The notes: generated from the sequence alone by a model not told the origin. A stretch of 64,000 bases of DNA from Branchiostoma lanceolatum (GCF_035083965.1 NC_089723.1:19495489-19559488), one strand, 5' to 3'; numbered from the stretch's first letter, positions 35,501 through 45,623 are shown. Translations and numbers: made by a program.

Positions 35501-37682
35501 GCACAATCAGTCTACTGGTGCTAATAAAGTTGTTTTTGTGAGTAGGTAACAGGGAATAGACACCTGGCCTTTCATACCTCTAATACATGGGGTCGACACT
35601 AGGATTGAACTCAGGCCCACAGATCCATAGAATTCGATCCAGATGGCCATGCAGCAGGGTTTTACCTTGAACTGTGGGGACATGCGGTCTACTGGCGATA
35701 ATAAAGATGTTTTTCTTAGTAGGTAACAAGGAATAGACACCAGGTCTTTCATACCTTTAAGGTTGCACTGTGAATACCTTTTTTCCACAATCACAGTCAA
35801 ATTCCTCAATGATGCCTTGGAAAATTTATAGGAAAGGAATGAGACTTACTTAAAGAAGGATTCTGGATAGTTGGCAGGTTTCTTGGCACCTGGTACAGGG
35901 GAGAAGCCTGTGCTCCTCAGCAGCTTACAGACGTCGTCAATGTTGGAGTCCGTCACCGCACGTGCAGAACTGTACCTGTAGGTGGTACATGGTAATGCTA
36001 TTACTAGTAAGCCAGTGACACACTGTCAACAACCTGTGGCAGCATTTGACTGCCAGAAGATCCCCGAATTTCAAAATTGCCAGAGTTGAAAATAGCTTTT
36101 CACCTGAAAATCTACTGTGTCACTTGGACGGTGATCAAAAGGACACTCGCTGCATTGCTGCCGAAAATGTCCTTTAGATCTCGTACACTCTTTGGGCGAG
36201 CTAATTTACTGATGTGTGGTGCTTTAGGGACTAGCTTTGATGAGTTGTGGCATGATGGGATAAAATCCATTGTGTACATTTACTCACCATCTCTCTATTG
36301 TTTCAGTCTATGTATAATGTGTATGCTAATCTTTAATGTTTACATCTTTCAACCTAGACATTCCATACCTAACAGGACTACAAAGATACACTATATCTTA
36401 GATGTATTTATGGAAGAAGACAAGCCTACCTGTGGTAGGAGACAAGCATCCTCTCCCTGATGACTCCCTCAAACTTCATGTCCACAGCCAGCAGCATGGT
36501 GCCGTACAGGAACAGGGACTCGCACATCAGCTGTTTCCCATCCTCGTTCAACAGGACAGACTCCATGGTCTGCTGGATGTACACTCCCTCCTGGAGATCC
36601 TCAAGGTATCTAGACGAGAAAGTAAACATCAATGATGACCTTTGAAACATTGTTCCAGTAGCATGCGTTGTCCAAAAGTTAGTGACCCTGCCTCTGGATC
36701 ACAATACTAGTAGGTTGGGAGTTCGAATCCTGGCTGTTGTCCCTCACCCAACATGCATGCTAGTGGAAAGGGTTGCAGTCCTTTGGATGGACGTTAAGTT
36801 GTGATCCATGGCTTATTGTACTCAAAAGAGCTAGAGGAATTTCCCCAGTACAATGAAAATGTAAATACTGTACATAGCGTCTATCTTCTCTGTCATGACC
36901 AGTGGAAGAGTAAGATCTTCAGTGAGCTCAACTGTTTCGAGATCACTTTCTCTTTTTACACCTCTGTTTCAGACTTGGACCAGGTCAGATGGCCTCTATG
37001 CTCTTTAGAAACAGTGTAAATTTGGTAATATAAGAATGCATCAGTCTCACCTGTTTAGATCTGTGACATACTTGTGGATGCTCTCAAATGCCAGATAGAA
37101 CCTGGTCAGGATGTCAATATTGTTCTCTCTGAACTGTTCATCAAGATCCTGCAAGTCCTGTCGGGTAGGAATTAAACAAATTACATTTAAAAGCATAGGC
37201 ATTAAAGAAAATTGATCGCAATAATCACTTGAATTATTGATTTGATGGGAACAAAACCTTGTTCGTCAATTGAGTATTTGGTGCTTAAGCTAAAGTTAAA
37301 GCAAAATCTACTGTACCAGCAGTAAGTACAATTCATTTTTGGACGAGATTAACTTGAGTTGTTTACTTCTAACTTGCATAGGGCCTCATAAATTCTACAT
37401 ATTCTACAACCTTTCTAAGACTAGGAGATTTTTCATAAGATCTAGATGTGATTATCTTACTGGTCGTTTCTCGATGTTGTGGTCGAAGTAATCCTGCTGA
37501 CGGAAGTAGGAGAAGTCCGTGATGATGTCGCCGTAGACCTCCTGGTCACGTTTGTTGTCCAGGCGGAACACGGGAGGGATGAACTCCGACAGACGCAGCA
37601 GTTCTGCGATGATGGCGTTACCGCGGGAGACCAGTCGGAGCAAGGTCCTCCCACAGAGGTTATCTTCTGCCAGGAAATCCAT
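23550..37682 (-). CDS. WASHC5: WASH complex subunit 5 (strumpellin)
   Basis: Strumpellin is a helical scaffold of the WASH complex, which activates Arp2/3 on endosomes for cargo retrieval and tubule scission. 24 coding exons, all in frame: 37461-37682, 37051-37157, 36430-36609, 35850-35975, 35259-35484, 34450-34563, 33913-34084, 33197-33321, 32546-32675, 32242-32354, 30385-30551, 30111-30186, 29479-29643, 29048-29215, 28386-28487, 27879-28058, 27120-27335, 26233-26407, 25692-25875, 25258-25387, 25012-25108, 24343-24502, 23835-23922, 23550-23612. That gives 1161 aa; the human protein is 1159. Matching blocks include [53 protein letters not shown] sequence in exon 5, [40 protein letters not shown] and [14 protein letters not shown] at the C-terminus. 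The ATG at 37682 lies just inside an exon whose acceptor is tacacag, so a non-coding 5' exon is upstream. Two introns are GC-AG (after 34450 and 32546). Confidence 0.97.
26808..27040 (-). mobile_element. tRNA-derived SINE, minus orientation (copy A)
   Basis: On the minus strand the element starts GTCATGATAGCTCGATTGG. TAGCTCGATTGG fits a Pol III A box and GGTTCAAATCC fits a B box at tRNA-like spacing. The body (GGCACCTCC, GTGCTCGAGG, ATTACTCACATG on one or the other strand) is shared with 49908-50105 and 57870-58080. It lies in a WASHC5 intron. Confidence 0.65.
29715..30022 (+). mobile_element. tRNA-derived SINE, second family (copy 1)
   Basis: The head contains GTCCAGTGGTTAGCGGCC (A-box like) and GAGTTTGATCCCGGC (B-box like). 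The body has GTCGCAGTCCTTTGGACGGG, TTTCCCCAGTACAATGAAC and TACTGTACATAG. The same body recurs at 36655-36965. Located in a WASHC5 intron, opposite to gene orientation. Confidence 0.65.
30592..32033. mobile_element. DNA-element-like insertion with TTATCTTCGCC ends and internal tandem repeats
   Basis: In the WASHC5 intron between exons 32242-32354 and 30385-30551. The left end has CACATTATCTTCGCC and the right end GGCGAAGATAATA, an inverted pair of at least 11 bp. The right half holds about three diverged ~150-bp tandem units (AACTTGACCTTCC, CACACCTACCAAAAATCATA, AGATCCATC, GCTGCAGTAC). No transposase-like frame is visible. A fragment with the same CGGCGAAGG end lies at 7480-7725. Confidence 0.5.
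32544..32545 (-). other. WASHC5: GC splice donor (GC-AG intron) in WASHC5
   Basis: Exon 32546-32675 ends AAAAATG followed by GCAAGT on the minus strand. Using GC here and the acceptor just above 32354 gives EKNENLQAYF, matching human EKNENLQAWF. The nearby GTAAAC donor would break the frame with that acceptor. Confidence 0.8.
32959..33127. mobile_element. Palindromic MITE, AATCTCC family (copy 1)
   Basis: The ends are AATCTCCGAGAAGATCTATC and GTAGATCTGCTTGGAGATT. Inside are three near-exact 18-bp tandem units (CAATAATACTGCTTTCGC at 33031, 33049 and, with one change, 33067) and a mirrored GGGCGAAAGCAGTATT. The second copy is at 61948-62090. It lies beside WASHC5 exon 33197-33321, inside the intron. 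Confidence 0.7.
33650..33895. mobile_element. MITE, CCCAATTG family (copy 1, truncated)
   Basis: Starts TGCTACGGTCCCAATTGCGC and GGGTGTAGTCCC. Later it has CAAAAATAGCCC and CATCCCACAGGG, then a poly-A stretch. This matches the minus-strand reading of 54311-54563, but the far terminal repeat is missing, so this copy appears cut at the poly-A. Confidence 0.6.
34448..34449 (-). other. WASHC5: Second GC splice donor in WASHC5
   Basis: Exon 34450-34563 ends GAACAG followed by GCAAGG; there is no GT at a usable place. Joining NVREQ to SMKYEQCV keeps frame and keeps the same 18-residue spacing to LKEG as the human protein. Confidence 0.8.
35012..35205 (+). mobile_element. tRNA-derived SINE-like element
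   Basis: Contains GTATGACGCAACAGTTAGAGG, then GTCCCGGGTTCGATGC, a good B box about 35 nt further on, followed by a non-tRNA tail with CTCGGGAAAGGCACTTTACA. Located in a WASHC5 intron. Its body differs from the two other SINE families here. Confidence 0.55.
36655..36965 (+). mobile_element. tRNA-derived SINE, second family (copy 2)
   Basis: Head with GGGAGTTCGAATCCTGGC (B box). The body contains GTTGCAGTCCTTTGGATGG, TTTCCCCAGTACAATG and TACTGTACATAGCG, paralleling 29715-30022. In a WASHC5 intron. Confidence 0.65.
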
Positions 37683-37686
37683 GGCA

Positions 37687-38454
37687 CTGTGTACAGACAT
37701 CAACAAAAACATGTTAGCCAGACTGTTTCCAGGGCCTACAGAGGCTAGCTCCTCGGCTCCAGGGCCAAAATGCCCCCAAGAAAATTTTACCACAGGCCCC
37801 AATGAGTTAGACCCTGCACAATGGATATTATAGAGGTTGGGGCCTGGCATCCAGGCTATATCATGTACTGATGTAGAAGTTCCTCATCTTCCCAGAATGG
37901 CTTTCCATTTCCTTAGCTGGGAATGTTTTTCTAAACCTTCCATCTATCTTTCTGTTATTTCATACACCTTGTTTCATATTTATAACACCTGTCCATTCGA
38001 AGGTATCAAATTGTTCTAGACACGTTCCCTATCAAAGCCATTGCAACAGTGATCAATTCCAAAGGACCATTTTCAAATAATATTATGCTACATATTCAGG
38101 TTTCTTTACTTGTCATGAGTAGACTGTAGATTATAGTCTTCGATCTCATCAGATTTGCATTCTGAAATATATCTTTTTAGTGGCAGAGATATCTGCTACA
38201 TTGCACATCTTGTTTGATAGCATCTAAACGTCCTTGGTCTTTCAAAAAGTAACTTAAATCAGTTCCCTTTGGAATAGACCTAGCCCCACCCCCCATCCAC
38301 CGGAAGCGATAATAATACCCTTAAAAAAGCATGTTACAGTTGTGATATAGCACTCAACGTTGGTGATGTGGTGAAACATTATGTGCACTAACCTGTTAAG
38401 CTACACAAGCCTTGATAAACTCAGTCGTAGGAGTTTTAGGGTGGAAAAAGTTCC
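37687..38454. other. WASHC5 upstream intron/5' region
   Basis: No conserved coding exon seen. A WASHC5 5' non-coding exon should lie at or beyond this stretch, because the first coding exon begins at a splice acceptor (37687-37689). Confidence 0.5.
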
Positions 38455-38474
38455 CGTTCCGGTGTTTTCATGAT

Positions 38475-38577
38475 GTTACGCGCCGATTTGAGGCACAAGA
38501 CATGGTCACGTAAAAACTCAATAGTCCTCGAACGAAAGGCCAAATCATGCATATAAATGTGTCCTCGTAATGTCAAG
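38475..38577. repeat. Left mirrored end (103 bp) of the inverted structure
   Basis: Runs from GTTACGCGCCGATTTGAGGC to CCTCGTAATGTCAAG and matches the reverse complement of 45521-45623 at about 95%. The plus strand reads RADLRHKTWSRKNSI then a stop after RKAKSCI; the other copy keeps the same frame with few replacements. On the strand pointing to WASHC5 it carries CATTTATATGCATGATTTGG, which could serve as a core promoter element; that is conjecture. Confidence 0.8.
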
Positions 38578-38912
38578 ACGTTCCTCAAGCCCCTGCAATA
38601 AAGCGGGGTATCTAAACTTCTCCAAGAAGCAAGATTTCTCGAGTTAAAGATGACACATTTTCCGAGGTTTTCCCTATGGTTTAAGTATTACACTCCGGAC
38701 CATGAACGCACCATATGGGGGTTTCGCGGCATGCGGTTTGAGGGCAACACTCCACTGTTTCCGGGTCACACTCAGCGTGACGGCAGAATACTGGCAAGAC
38801 AAAGCAAAAGAAATGTTTCGTGTTGATTCTGATGACAGTTGACTGTGTTCGGGCGGGAAGCGCGCAAGGAGGCGGCGCACTGTAGTACACGTTTTAAAGT
38901 AACGTTAACGAT

Positions 38913-39080
38913 GGCATTGTATATAATGTTCTGGCACACTTTCTACTTATACTGTTAAAATTTTTGGCTTTTATACCCTCCGAATTATAACTGAAAATCG
39001 TTCCATGGACAACGTTAAGATTGCATTATCAAACGGGTTATACCCGCCAACTAAATACAGGCTTGATACTGTTCTTTAGC
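38913..39080. repeat. Direct repeat flanking the left array (copy 1)
   Basis: Contains GGCATTGTATATAATGTTCT, GCACACTTTCTA, CTTTTATACCCT, TTGCATTAT and CGGGTTATACCCGCCAACTA. The same order of words, diverged, occurs at 40831-40990 in the same orientation, so the left ~100-bp array is bracketed by a direct repeat. Confidence 0.7.
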
Positions 39081-39114
39081 AAAACTTCGTAAGTGTTCTA
39101 TAACATACTTAAAA

Positions 39115-40570
39115 TACTTTTCCGTTTCACGTCTGTGCCTATATGGGTGTACACACGCCCTTCAGAAGGCAAGGTTAAAATTGAGTATGACCCAATTCTA
39201 AAATGAAAACTTTTCATTTGACACCTGTGCCTATATGGGTATACACACGCCCTTGAGAAAGCAAGGTTGAAATTGGGTCAATGAAATGACCCAATTCTAA
39301 AAGGAAAACTTTCCGCCCTACGTCCGTGCCTATATGGGTGTACACACGCCCTTGAGAAGGCGAGGTAATATTGGGTCAATGGAATATTTAATGACCCAAT
39401 TCTAAAAGGAAAACTTTCCGTCCTACGTCCGTGCCTACATTGTTGTACACACGACCTTGAGAAAGCAAGGTTGAAATTGGGTCAATGAAATGACCCAATT
39501 CTAAAAGGAAAACTTTTTCGTCCTACGTCCGTGCCTACATGGGTGTAACGTTACACACGCCCTTGAGAAGGCGAGGTTGACATTGGGTCAATGGAATGAC
39601 CCAATTCTAAAATGAAAACTTTTCCGTTTGACGTCCGTGCCTATATGGGTGTACAAATGACCTTGAGAAGCCAAGGTTGAAATTGGGTCAATGGAATGAC
39701 CCAATTCTAAAAGGAAAACTATTCTGTTTGACGTCCGTACCTATATGGGTGTACACACGCCCTTGACAAAGCAAGGTTGAAAATTGGGTCAATGAAATGA
39801 CCCAATTCTAAAAGGAAAACTTTCCGCCCTACGTCCGTGCCTATATGGGTGTATACACGCCCTTGAGAAGGCGAGGTTAATATTGGGTCAATGGAATTAT
39901 TAATGACCCAATTCTAAAAGGAAAACTTTCCGTCCTACGTCCGTGCCTACATTGTTGTACACACGACCTTGAGAAAGCAAGGTTGAAATTGGGTCGATGG
40001 AATGACCCAATTCTAAAATGAAAACTTTTACGTTTGATGCTCGTGCCTATATGGGTGAACACACGCCCTTGAGAATGAAGGTTGAAAATTGGGTCAATGA
40101 AATGACCCAATTCCCAAATGAAAACTATTCTGTTTTACGTCCGTGCCTATATGGGTGTACACACGCCCTTGAGAAGCCAAGGTTGAAATTGGGTCAATGG
40201 AAAGACCCAATTCTAAAATAAAGTACTTTTCCGTTTGACGTCCGTGCCTATATTGGAGAACAGATGCCCTTGAGAAGCCAAGGTTGACATTGGGTCGATG
40301 GAATGACCCAATTCTATAATCAAAGACTTTTCCGTTTGACGTCCGTGTCTATATGGGAGTACACACGGCCCTGAGAAGCCAAGGTTGAAATTGGGTCAAT
40401 GGAATGACCCAATTCTAAAAGGAAAACTATTCTGTTTGACGTCCTTACCTATATGGGTGTACACACGCCCTTGACAAAGCAAGGTTGAAAATTGGGTCAA
40501 TGAAATGACCCAATTCTAAAATGAAAACTTTTACTTTGACGCCCGTGCCTATATGGGTGTACACACGCCC
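39115..40570. repeat. Left tandem array, ~100-bp units
   Basis: About 14 units. Each reads roughly CTATATGGGTGTACACACGCC, CTTGAGAAGGCAAGGTTGA, AATTGGGTCAATGGAATGAC, CCAATTCTAAAAGGAAAACT, then TTCCGTTTGACGTCCGTGC. Every unit carries a small inverted repeat (AATTGGGTCA, six-base loop, TGACCCAATT) and a GTGTACAC palindrome. The array also has an internal duplication: a variant unit with an extra AATTATTAATGAC-like insertion occurs near 39370 and 39885. The many short open frames (FIDPI, RRPCLYGCTHALE) are by-products of repetition. Confidence 0.9.
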
Positions 40571-40830
40571 TTAAGCCGGCGTCAATATTCATGCGAGCGT
40601 CGGCCGAATTCGTAAATCTCCCAAAGCTCGCCGAATTTCAAAATCGCCCGAGCATATTTGGATCAATTTGATTTCTAAAAATTGACCGAAGCCGGCATAA
40701 TCGACAGAACGTCGGCCGTCCTTCGGCCGAAAATACCCATTTGGAGCTCGCCGACACGTCAGCCGAGCTGAATTCTTGATTTGGGACGGGGGTTTAAAAA
40801 GGCAAGGTTGACATTGCGTCAATAGAACGA
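40571..40830. other. GC-richer central insert with CGGCCGA motifs
   Basis: About 230 bp between the left array and the second direct repeat. It has repeated TCGGCCGA/GCCGA words (GAGCGTCGGCCGAATTCG, GAACGTCGGCCGTCCTTCGG, GCTCGCCGACACG) in both orientations. It does not resemble the ~100-bp unit and may be a separate small insertion; I recognise no family. Confidence 0.5.
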
Positions 40831-40990
40831 GGGCATTGTATATAATGTCCTAACACACTTTCTAGTTTACACTGTTTTCAGCTCTTATACCCTGAAAATC
40901 ATAGCTAAGAGCGTTTCTTAAGAACGTTTAGAATTGCATTATTAAGCGGGTTCTATCCGCTAACTAAAGACGGGAAACTCTTGTTTGGAA
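40831..40990. repeat. Direct repeat flanking the left array (copy 2)
   Basis: Begins GGCATTGTATATAATGTCCT and continues with ACACACTTTCTAG, CTCTTATACCCT, TTGCATTATTAAGCGGGTT and CCGCTAACTAAAGACGGG. It parallels 38913-39080 in the same orientation and lies at the inner side of the left array. Confidence 0.7.
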
Positions 40991-41330
40991 AAGTTTGTAA
41001 GTTCCATTCCATACGTGTGAGTTTTCATTGTTAGGAACTTACGGTCGTACACTATAAGGACGGAATGTTTTTTGCACTCTTAGTGGCTTTTGTGTAATTT
41101 ATACCCATATAACCTACTTTCCAAGCAGAGGTCGTGGGGGAAGATTGACTTTTTTTATCATATGCCTCGTTGGTTATACACCCACTTCTTAGGACGGACA
41201 ATTCTTTTATGTCCGAACTGTGGCGATCCTTTGAAGCGGTTTCAACTTTGCACTCTTAAGGGATTGTTTCTACATATACTGGTCCAATTTCAACCTTGCA
41301 TTCTACAGTTGTAAAGGGCGTGTTCATACC
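40991..41330. other. Centre of the inverted structure, degenerate
   Basis: Contains unit-like fragments (TTATACCCATATAA, TTATACACCCACTTC, CCAATTTCAACCTTGCATTC) that suggest decayed repeat units before the clear right array starts. No gene seen. Confidence 0.4.
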
Positions 41331-44300
41331 CCTACAGGCACGGACGTAGGACGGAAAAGTTTTCATTTTAGAATTGGGTCATTCCATTGACCCAATTTCA
41401 ACCTTGCCTTCTCAAGGGCGTGTCTACAACAATATAAGCACGGACGTCAAACGGAAAGTCTTTTATTTAAGAATTGGGTCATTCCATTGACCCAATGTCA
41501 ACCTTGGCTTTTCAAGGGCGTGTGTACACCCATATAGACACGGACGTCAAACGGAAAAGTACTTCATTTTAGAATTTGGTCATTCCATTGACCCAATTTC
41601 AACCTTGTCTTCTCAAGGGCGTGTGTACACCCATATAGGCACGGACGTCAATCGGAAACTGTTTTTATTTTAGCATTGGGTCATTCCATTGACCCAATTT
41701 CAACCTTGGCTTGTCAAGGGCGTGTGTACAGCCATATAGGCACGGGCGTCAAATGGAAAAGTTTTCATTTAAGAATTGGGTCATTCCATTGACCCAATGT
41801 CAACCTTGGCTTCTCAAGGTCGTGTCTACACCCATTTAGGCACGGGCGTCAAACGTAAAAGTTTTCATTTTAGAATTGGGTCATTCCATAGACCCAATTT
41901 CAACCTTGCTTTCTCAAGGGCGTGTGTACACCCATATAGGCACGGACGTCAAACGGAAAATCCTTTCATTTTAGAATTGGGTCATTCCATAGACCCAATT
42001 TCAACCTTGCTTTCTCAAGGGCGTGTGTACAGCCATATAGGCACGGGCGTCAAATGGAAAAGTTTTCATTTTAGAATTGGGTCATTCCATTGACCCAATG
42101 TCAACCTTGGCTTCTCAAGGTCGTGTCTACACCCATATAGGCACGGGCGTCAAACGTAAAAGTTTTCATTTTAGAATTGGGTCATTTCATTGACCCAATT
42201 TCAACCTTGCCCTCTCAAGGGCGTGTGTACACCAACATAGGCACGGACGTAGGACGGAAAAGTTTTCATTATAGAATTTTGGGTCATTCCATTGACCCAA
42301 TTTCAACCTTGCCTTTTCAAGGGCGTGTGTACACTCATATAGGCACGGACGTCGAACGGAAAAAGTTTTCATTATAGAATATTGGGTCATTCCATTGACC
42401 CAATTTCAACCTTGGCTTCTCAGGGCCGTGTGTACTCCCATATAGACACGGACGTCAAACGGAAAAGTCTTTGATTATAGAATTGGGTCATTCCATCGAC
42501 CCAATGTCAACCTTGGCTTCTCAAGGGCATCTGTACTCCAATATAGGCACGGACGTCAAACGGAAAAGTACTTTATTTTAGAATTGGGTCTTTCCATTGA
42601 CCCAATTTCAACCTTGGCTTCTCAAGGGCGTGTGTACACCCATATAGGCACGGACGTAAAACAGAATAGTTTTCATTTGAGAATTGGGTCATTTCATTGA
42701 CCCAATTTTCAACCTTCATTCTCAAGGGCGTATGTTCACCCATATAGGCACGAGCGTCAAACGTAAAAGTTTTCATTTTAGAATTGGGTCATTCCATCGA
42801 CCCAATTTCAACCTTGCTTTCTCAAGGTCGTGTGTACAACAATGTAGGCACGGACGTAGGACGGAAAGTTTTCCTTTTAGAATTGGGTCATTAATAATTC
42901 CATTGACCCAATATTAACCTCGCCTTCTCAAGGGCGTGTATACACCCATATAGGCACGGACGTAGGGCGGAAAGTTTTCCTTTTAGAATTGGGTCATTTC
43001 ATTGACCCAATTTTCAACCTTGCTTTGTCAAGGGCGTGTGTACACCCATATAGGTACGGACGTCAAACAGAATAGTTTTCCTTTTAGAATTGGGTCATTC
43101 CATTGACCCAATTTCAACCTTGGCTTCTCAAGGTCATTTGTACACCCATATAGGCACGGACGTCAAACGGAAAAGTTTTCATTTTAGAATTGGGTCATTC
43201 CATTGACCCAATGTCAACCTTGGCTTCTCAAGGGCGTGTGTACACCAACATAGGCATGGCGTAGGACAGAAAAGTCTTTGATTATAGAATTGGGTAATCC
43301 CATAGACCCAATTTCAACTTTGGCTTCTCAATGTCGTGTGTACACCCATATAGGTACGGACGTCAAACGGAATGTTTTCATTTTAGAATTGGGTCATTTC
43401 TTTGACCCAATTTCAACCTTGCCCTCTCAAGGGCGTGTGTACACCAACATAGGCACGGACGTAGGACGGAAAAGTTTTCATTATAGAATTTTGGGTCATT
43501 CCATTGACCCAATTTCAACCTTGCCTTTTCAAGGGCGTGTGTACACTCATATAGGCACGGACGTCGAACGGAAAAAGTTTTCATTATAGAATATTGGGTC
43601 ATTCCATTGACCTAATGTCAACCTTGCCTTTTCAAGGCCGTGTGTACACCCATATAGGCACAGACGTCGAACGGAAAAAGTTTTCATTATAGAATTTTGG
43701 GTCATTCCATTGACCCAATGTCAACCTTGCCTTTTCAAGGCCGTGTGTACACCAATATAGGCACAGACGTCGAACGGAAAAGTTTTTATTATAGAATTGG
43801 GTCATTCCATATACCCAATTTCAACCTTGGCTTCTCAGGGGCGTGTGTACACCCATATAGACACGGACGTCAAACGGAAAAGTACTTCATTTTAGAATTG
43901 GGTCATTCCATTGACCCAATTTCAACCTTGTCTTCTCAAGGGCGTGTGTACACCCATATAGGCACGGACGTCAATCGGAAACTGTTTTTATTTTAGCATT
44001 GGGTCATTCCATTGACCCAATTTCAACCTTGGCTTGTCAAGGGCGTGTGTACACCCATATAGACACGGACGTCAAACGGAGAAGTACTTCATTTTAGAAT
44101 TGGGTCATTCCATTGATCCAATTTCAAACTTGGCTTCTCAAGGGCGTGTGTACACCAACATAAGCACGGCGTAGGACAGAAAAATCTTTGATTTTAGAAA
44201 CGCGGGTCATTCCATGGACCCAATTTCAACTTTGGCTTCTCAATGTAGTGTGTACACCCATATAGGTACGGACGTCAAACGGAATGTTTTCATTTTAGAA

Positions 44301-45008
44301 TTGGGTCATTCTATTGACCCAATTTAACCTTGCCCTCTCAAGGGCGTGTGTACACCAACATAGGCACGGACGTAGGACGGAAAAGTTTTCATTATAGAAT
44401 TGGGTCATGCCATTGACCCAATGTCAACCTTGCCTTTTCAAGGGCGTGTGTACACCAATATAGGCACAGACGTCGAACGGAAAAGTTTTTATTATAGAAT
44501 TGGGTCATTCCATTGACCCAATTTCAACCTTGGCTTCTCAGGGGCGTGTGTACACCCATATAGACACGGACGTCAAACGGAAAAGTACTTCATTTTAGAA
44601 TTGGGTCATTCCATTGACCCAATTTCAACCTTGTCTTCTCAAGGGCGTGTGTACACCCATATAGGCACGGACGTCAATCGGAAACTGTTTTTATTTTAGC
44701 ATTGGGTCATTCCATTGACCCAATTTCAACCTTGGCTTGTCAAGGGCGTGTGTACAGCCATATAGGCACGGGCGTCAAATGGAAAAGTTTTCATTTTAGA
44801 ATTGGGTCATTCCATTGACCCAATGTCAACCTTGGCTTCTCAAGGTCGTGTCTACACCCATATAGGCACGGGCGTCAAACGTAAAAGTTTTCATTTTAGA
44901 ATTGGGTCATTCCATAGACCCAATTTCAACCTTGCTTTCTCAAGGGCGTGTGTACACCCATATAGGCACGGACGTCAAACGGAAAATCCTTTCATTTTAG
45001 AATTGGGT
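41331..45008. repeat. Right tandem array, ~100-bp units in inverse orientation
   Basis: About 36 units of 100-102 bp, each GAATTGGGTCATTCCATTGA, CCCAATTTCAACCTTG, CTTCTCAAGGGCGTGTGTAC, ACCCATATAGGCACGGACGT, CAAACGGAAAAGTTTTCATT. Units are the reverse complement of the left array. Larger blocks recur: 42187-42390 again at about 43399-43602, and the run containing TTTTAGCATTGGGTC at about 41673, 43996 and 44700. So blocks of several units were copied. It ends abruptly at GAATTGGGTCT, 45008-45010. Confidence 0.9.
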
Positions 45009-45520
45009 CTGCTTTCATGAAGGTTGCCTCCAGAGTGCCGAAGCCACCGTCTTCTTTGGGCTTCTCCAACTTTTCCCGGAACTCAGCCCTCTTAGTATGT
45101 CTCAACTGCTTCTGAGCATATACAAATTAGCTTACCGCAGCGAGCACAGACACTTTTGGTGACGTATGCCCGGTAGGTGTCGTCTGTTTCGTACTGGGCG
45201 CCCAGTAAGGATCAGTAAGGAGCCGGTTAATTTGCACTGCATAACAAATTATAAAATAAGAAAAGTATTCTAACATATCTTTGGATAGAACGTGAAGATT
45301 GACCACACTTCCGCGTTCGGCCGCAAGCCCTTCTGCTACGACCCGGAAGTAAATTACGCCTGATAATGCTGAAACGGTAGCACGGAAACCCCCATGCAGT
45401 GCGAAATCTACGACAGAATTTAACACAAGAAGGCTCATTTGGGGCCAACTTTGAGTGTGCAAGTCTCGTTCGAAAATTATATTTGGATCTCCAAGTGTAT
45501 CGCAGGACCTTGGACAGCTT
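45009..45520. other. Unassigned segment between right array and mirrored end
   Basis: On the minus strand 45009-45120 is open and protein-like (KRAEFREKLEKPKEDGG, then FGTLEATFMKA), charged and possibly helical, but it runs into the array on one side and reaches a stop on the other. Another minus-strand frame gives YRAYVTKSVCARCG before a gtaagc at 45145-45140. I recognise no family; these may be exon relics or unrelated open stretches. Confidence 0.35.
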
Positions 45521-45623
45521 CTTGACATTACGGGGACACATTTATATGCATGATTTGGCCTTTCGTGCGAGATCTATTGAGTTTTTACGCGACCATGTCT
45601 TGTGCCTCAAATCGGCGCGTAAC
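45521..45623. repeat. Right mirrored end (103 bp) of the inverted structure
   Basis: Reverse complement of 38475-38577 with about 5 substitutions and no indel. Read toward the zinc-finger gene it has the same polarity as the left end has toward WASHC5. On the minus strand it continues an open frame upstream to MAVPVSLLRADLRHKTWS, but the frame stops after RKAKSCI. Confidence 0.8.

Noticed and set aside
37452..37850. Extension of the WASHC5 first coding exon upstream of MDFLAED
   Set aside because: A splice acceptor (tacacag) sits directly before the ATG-containing exon and the human protein also starts at this point.
39115..45008. Regular ~100-bp repeats resembling a CRISPR array
   Set aside because: Units are contiguous tandem copies without unique spacers, orientation flips at the centre, and the context is an animal genome.
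39877..45020. Many open frames of 60-105 codons in the arrays (FIDPISTLPSQGRVYT type)
   Set aside because: They result from a repeat unit near a multiple of three and occur on both strands with the same words; no start, splice or family evidence.
45127..45541. Two overlapping minus-strand frames of 104-133 codons
   Set aside because: No recognisable domains, stops not explained by splice sites; only the mirrored 103-bp end shows conservation.
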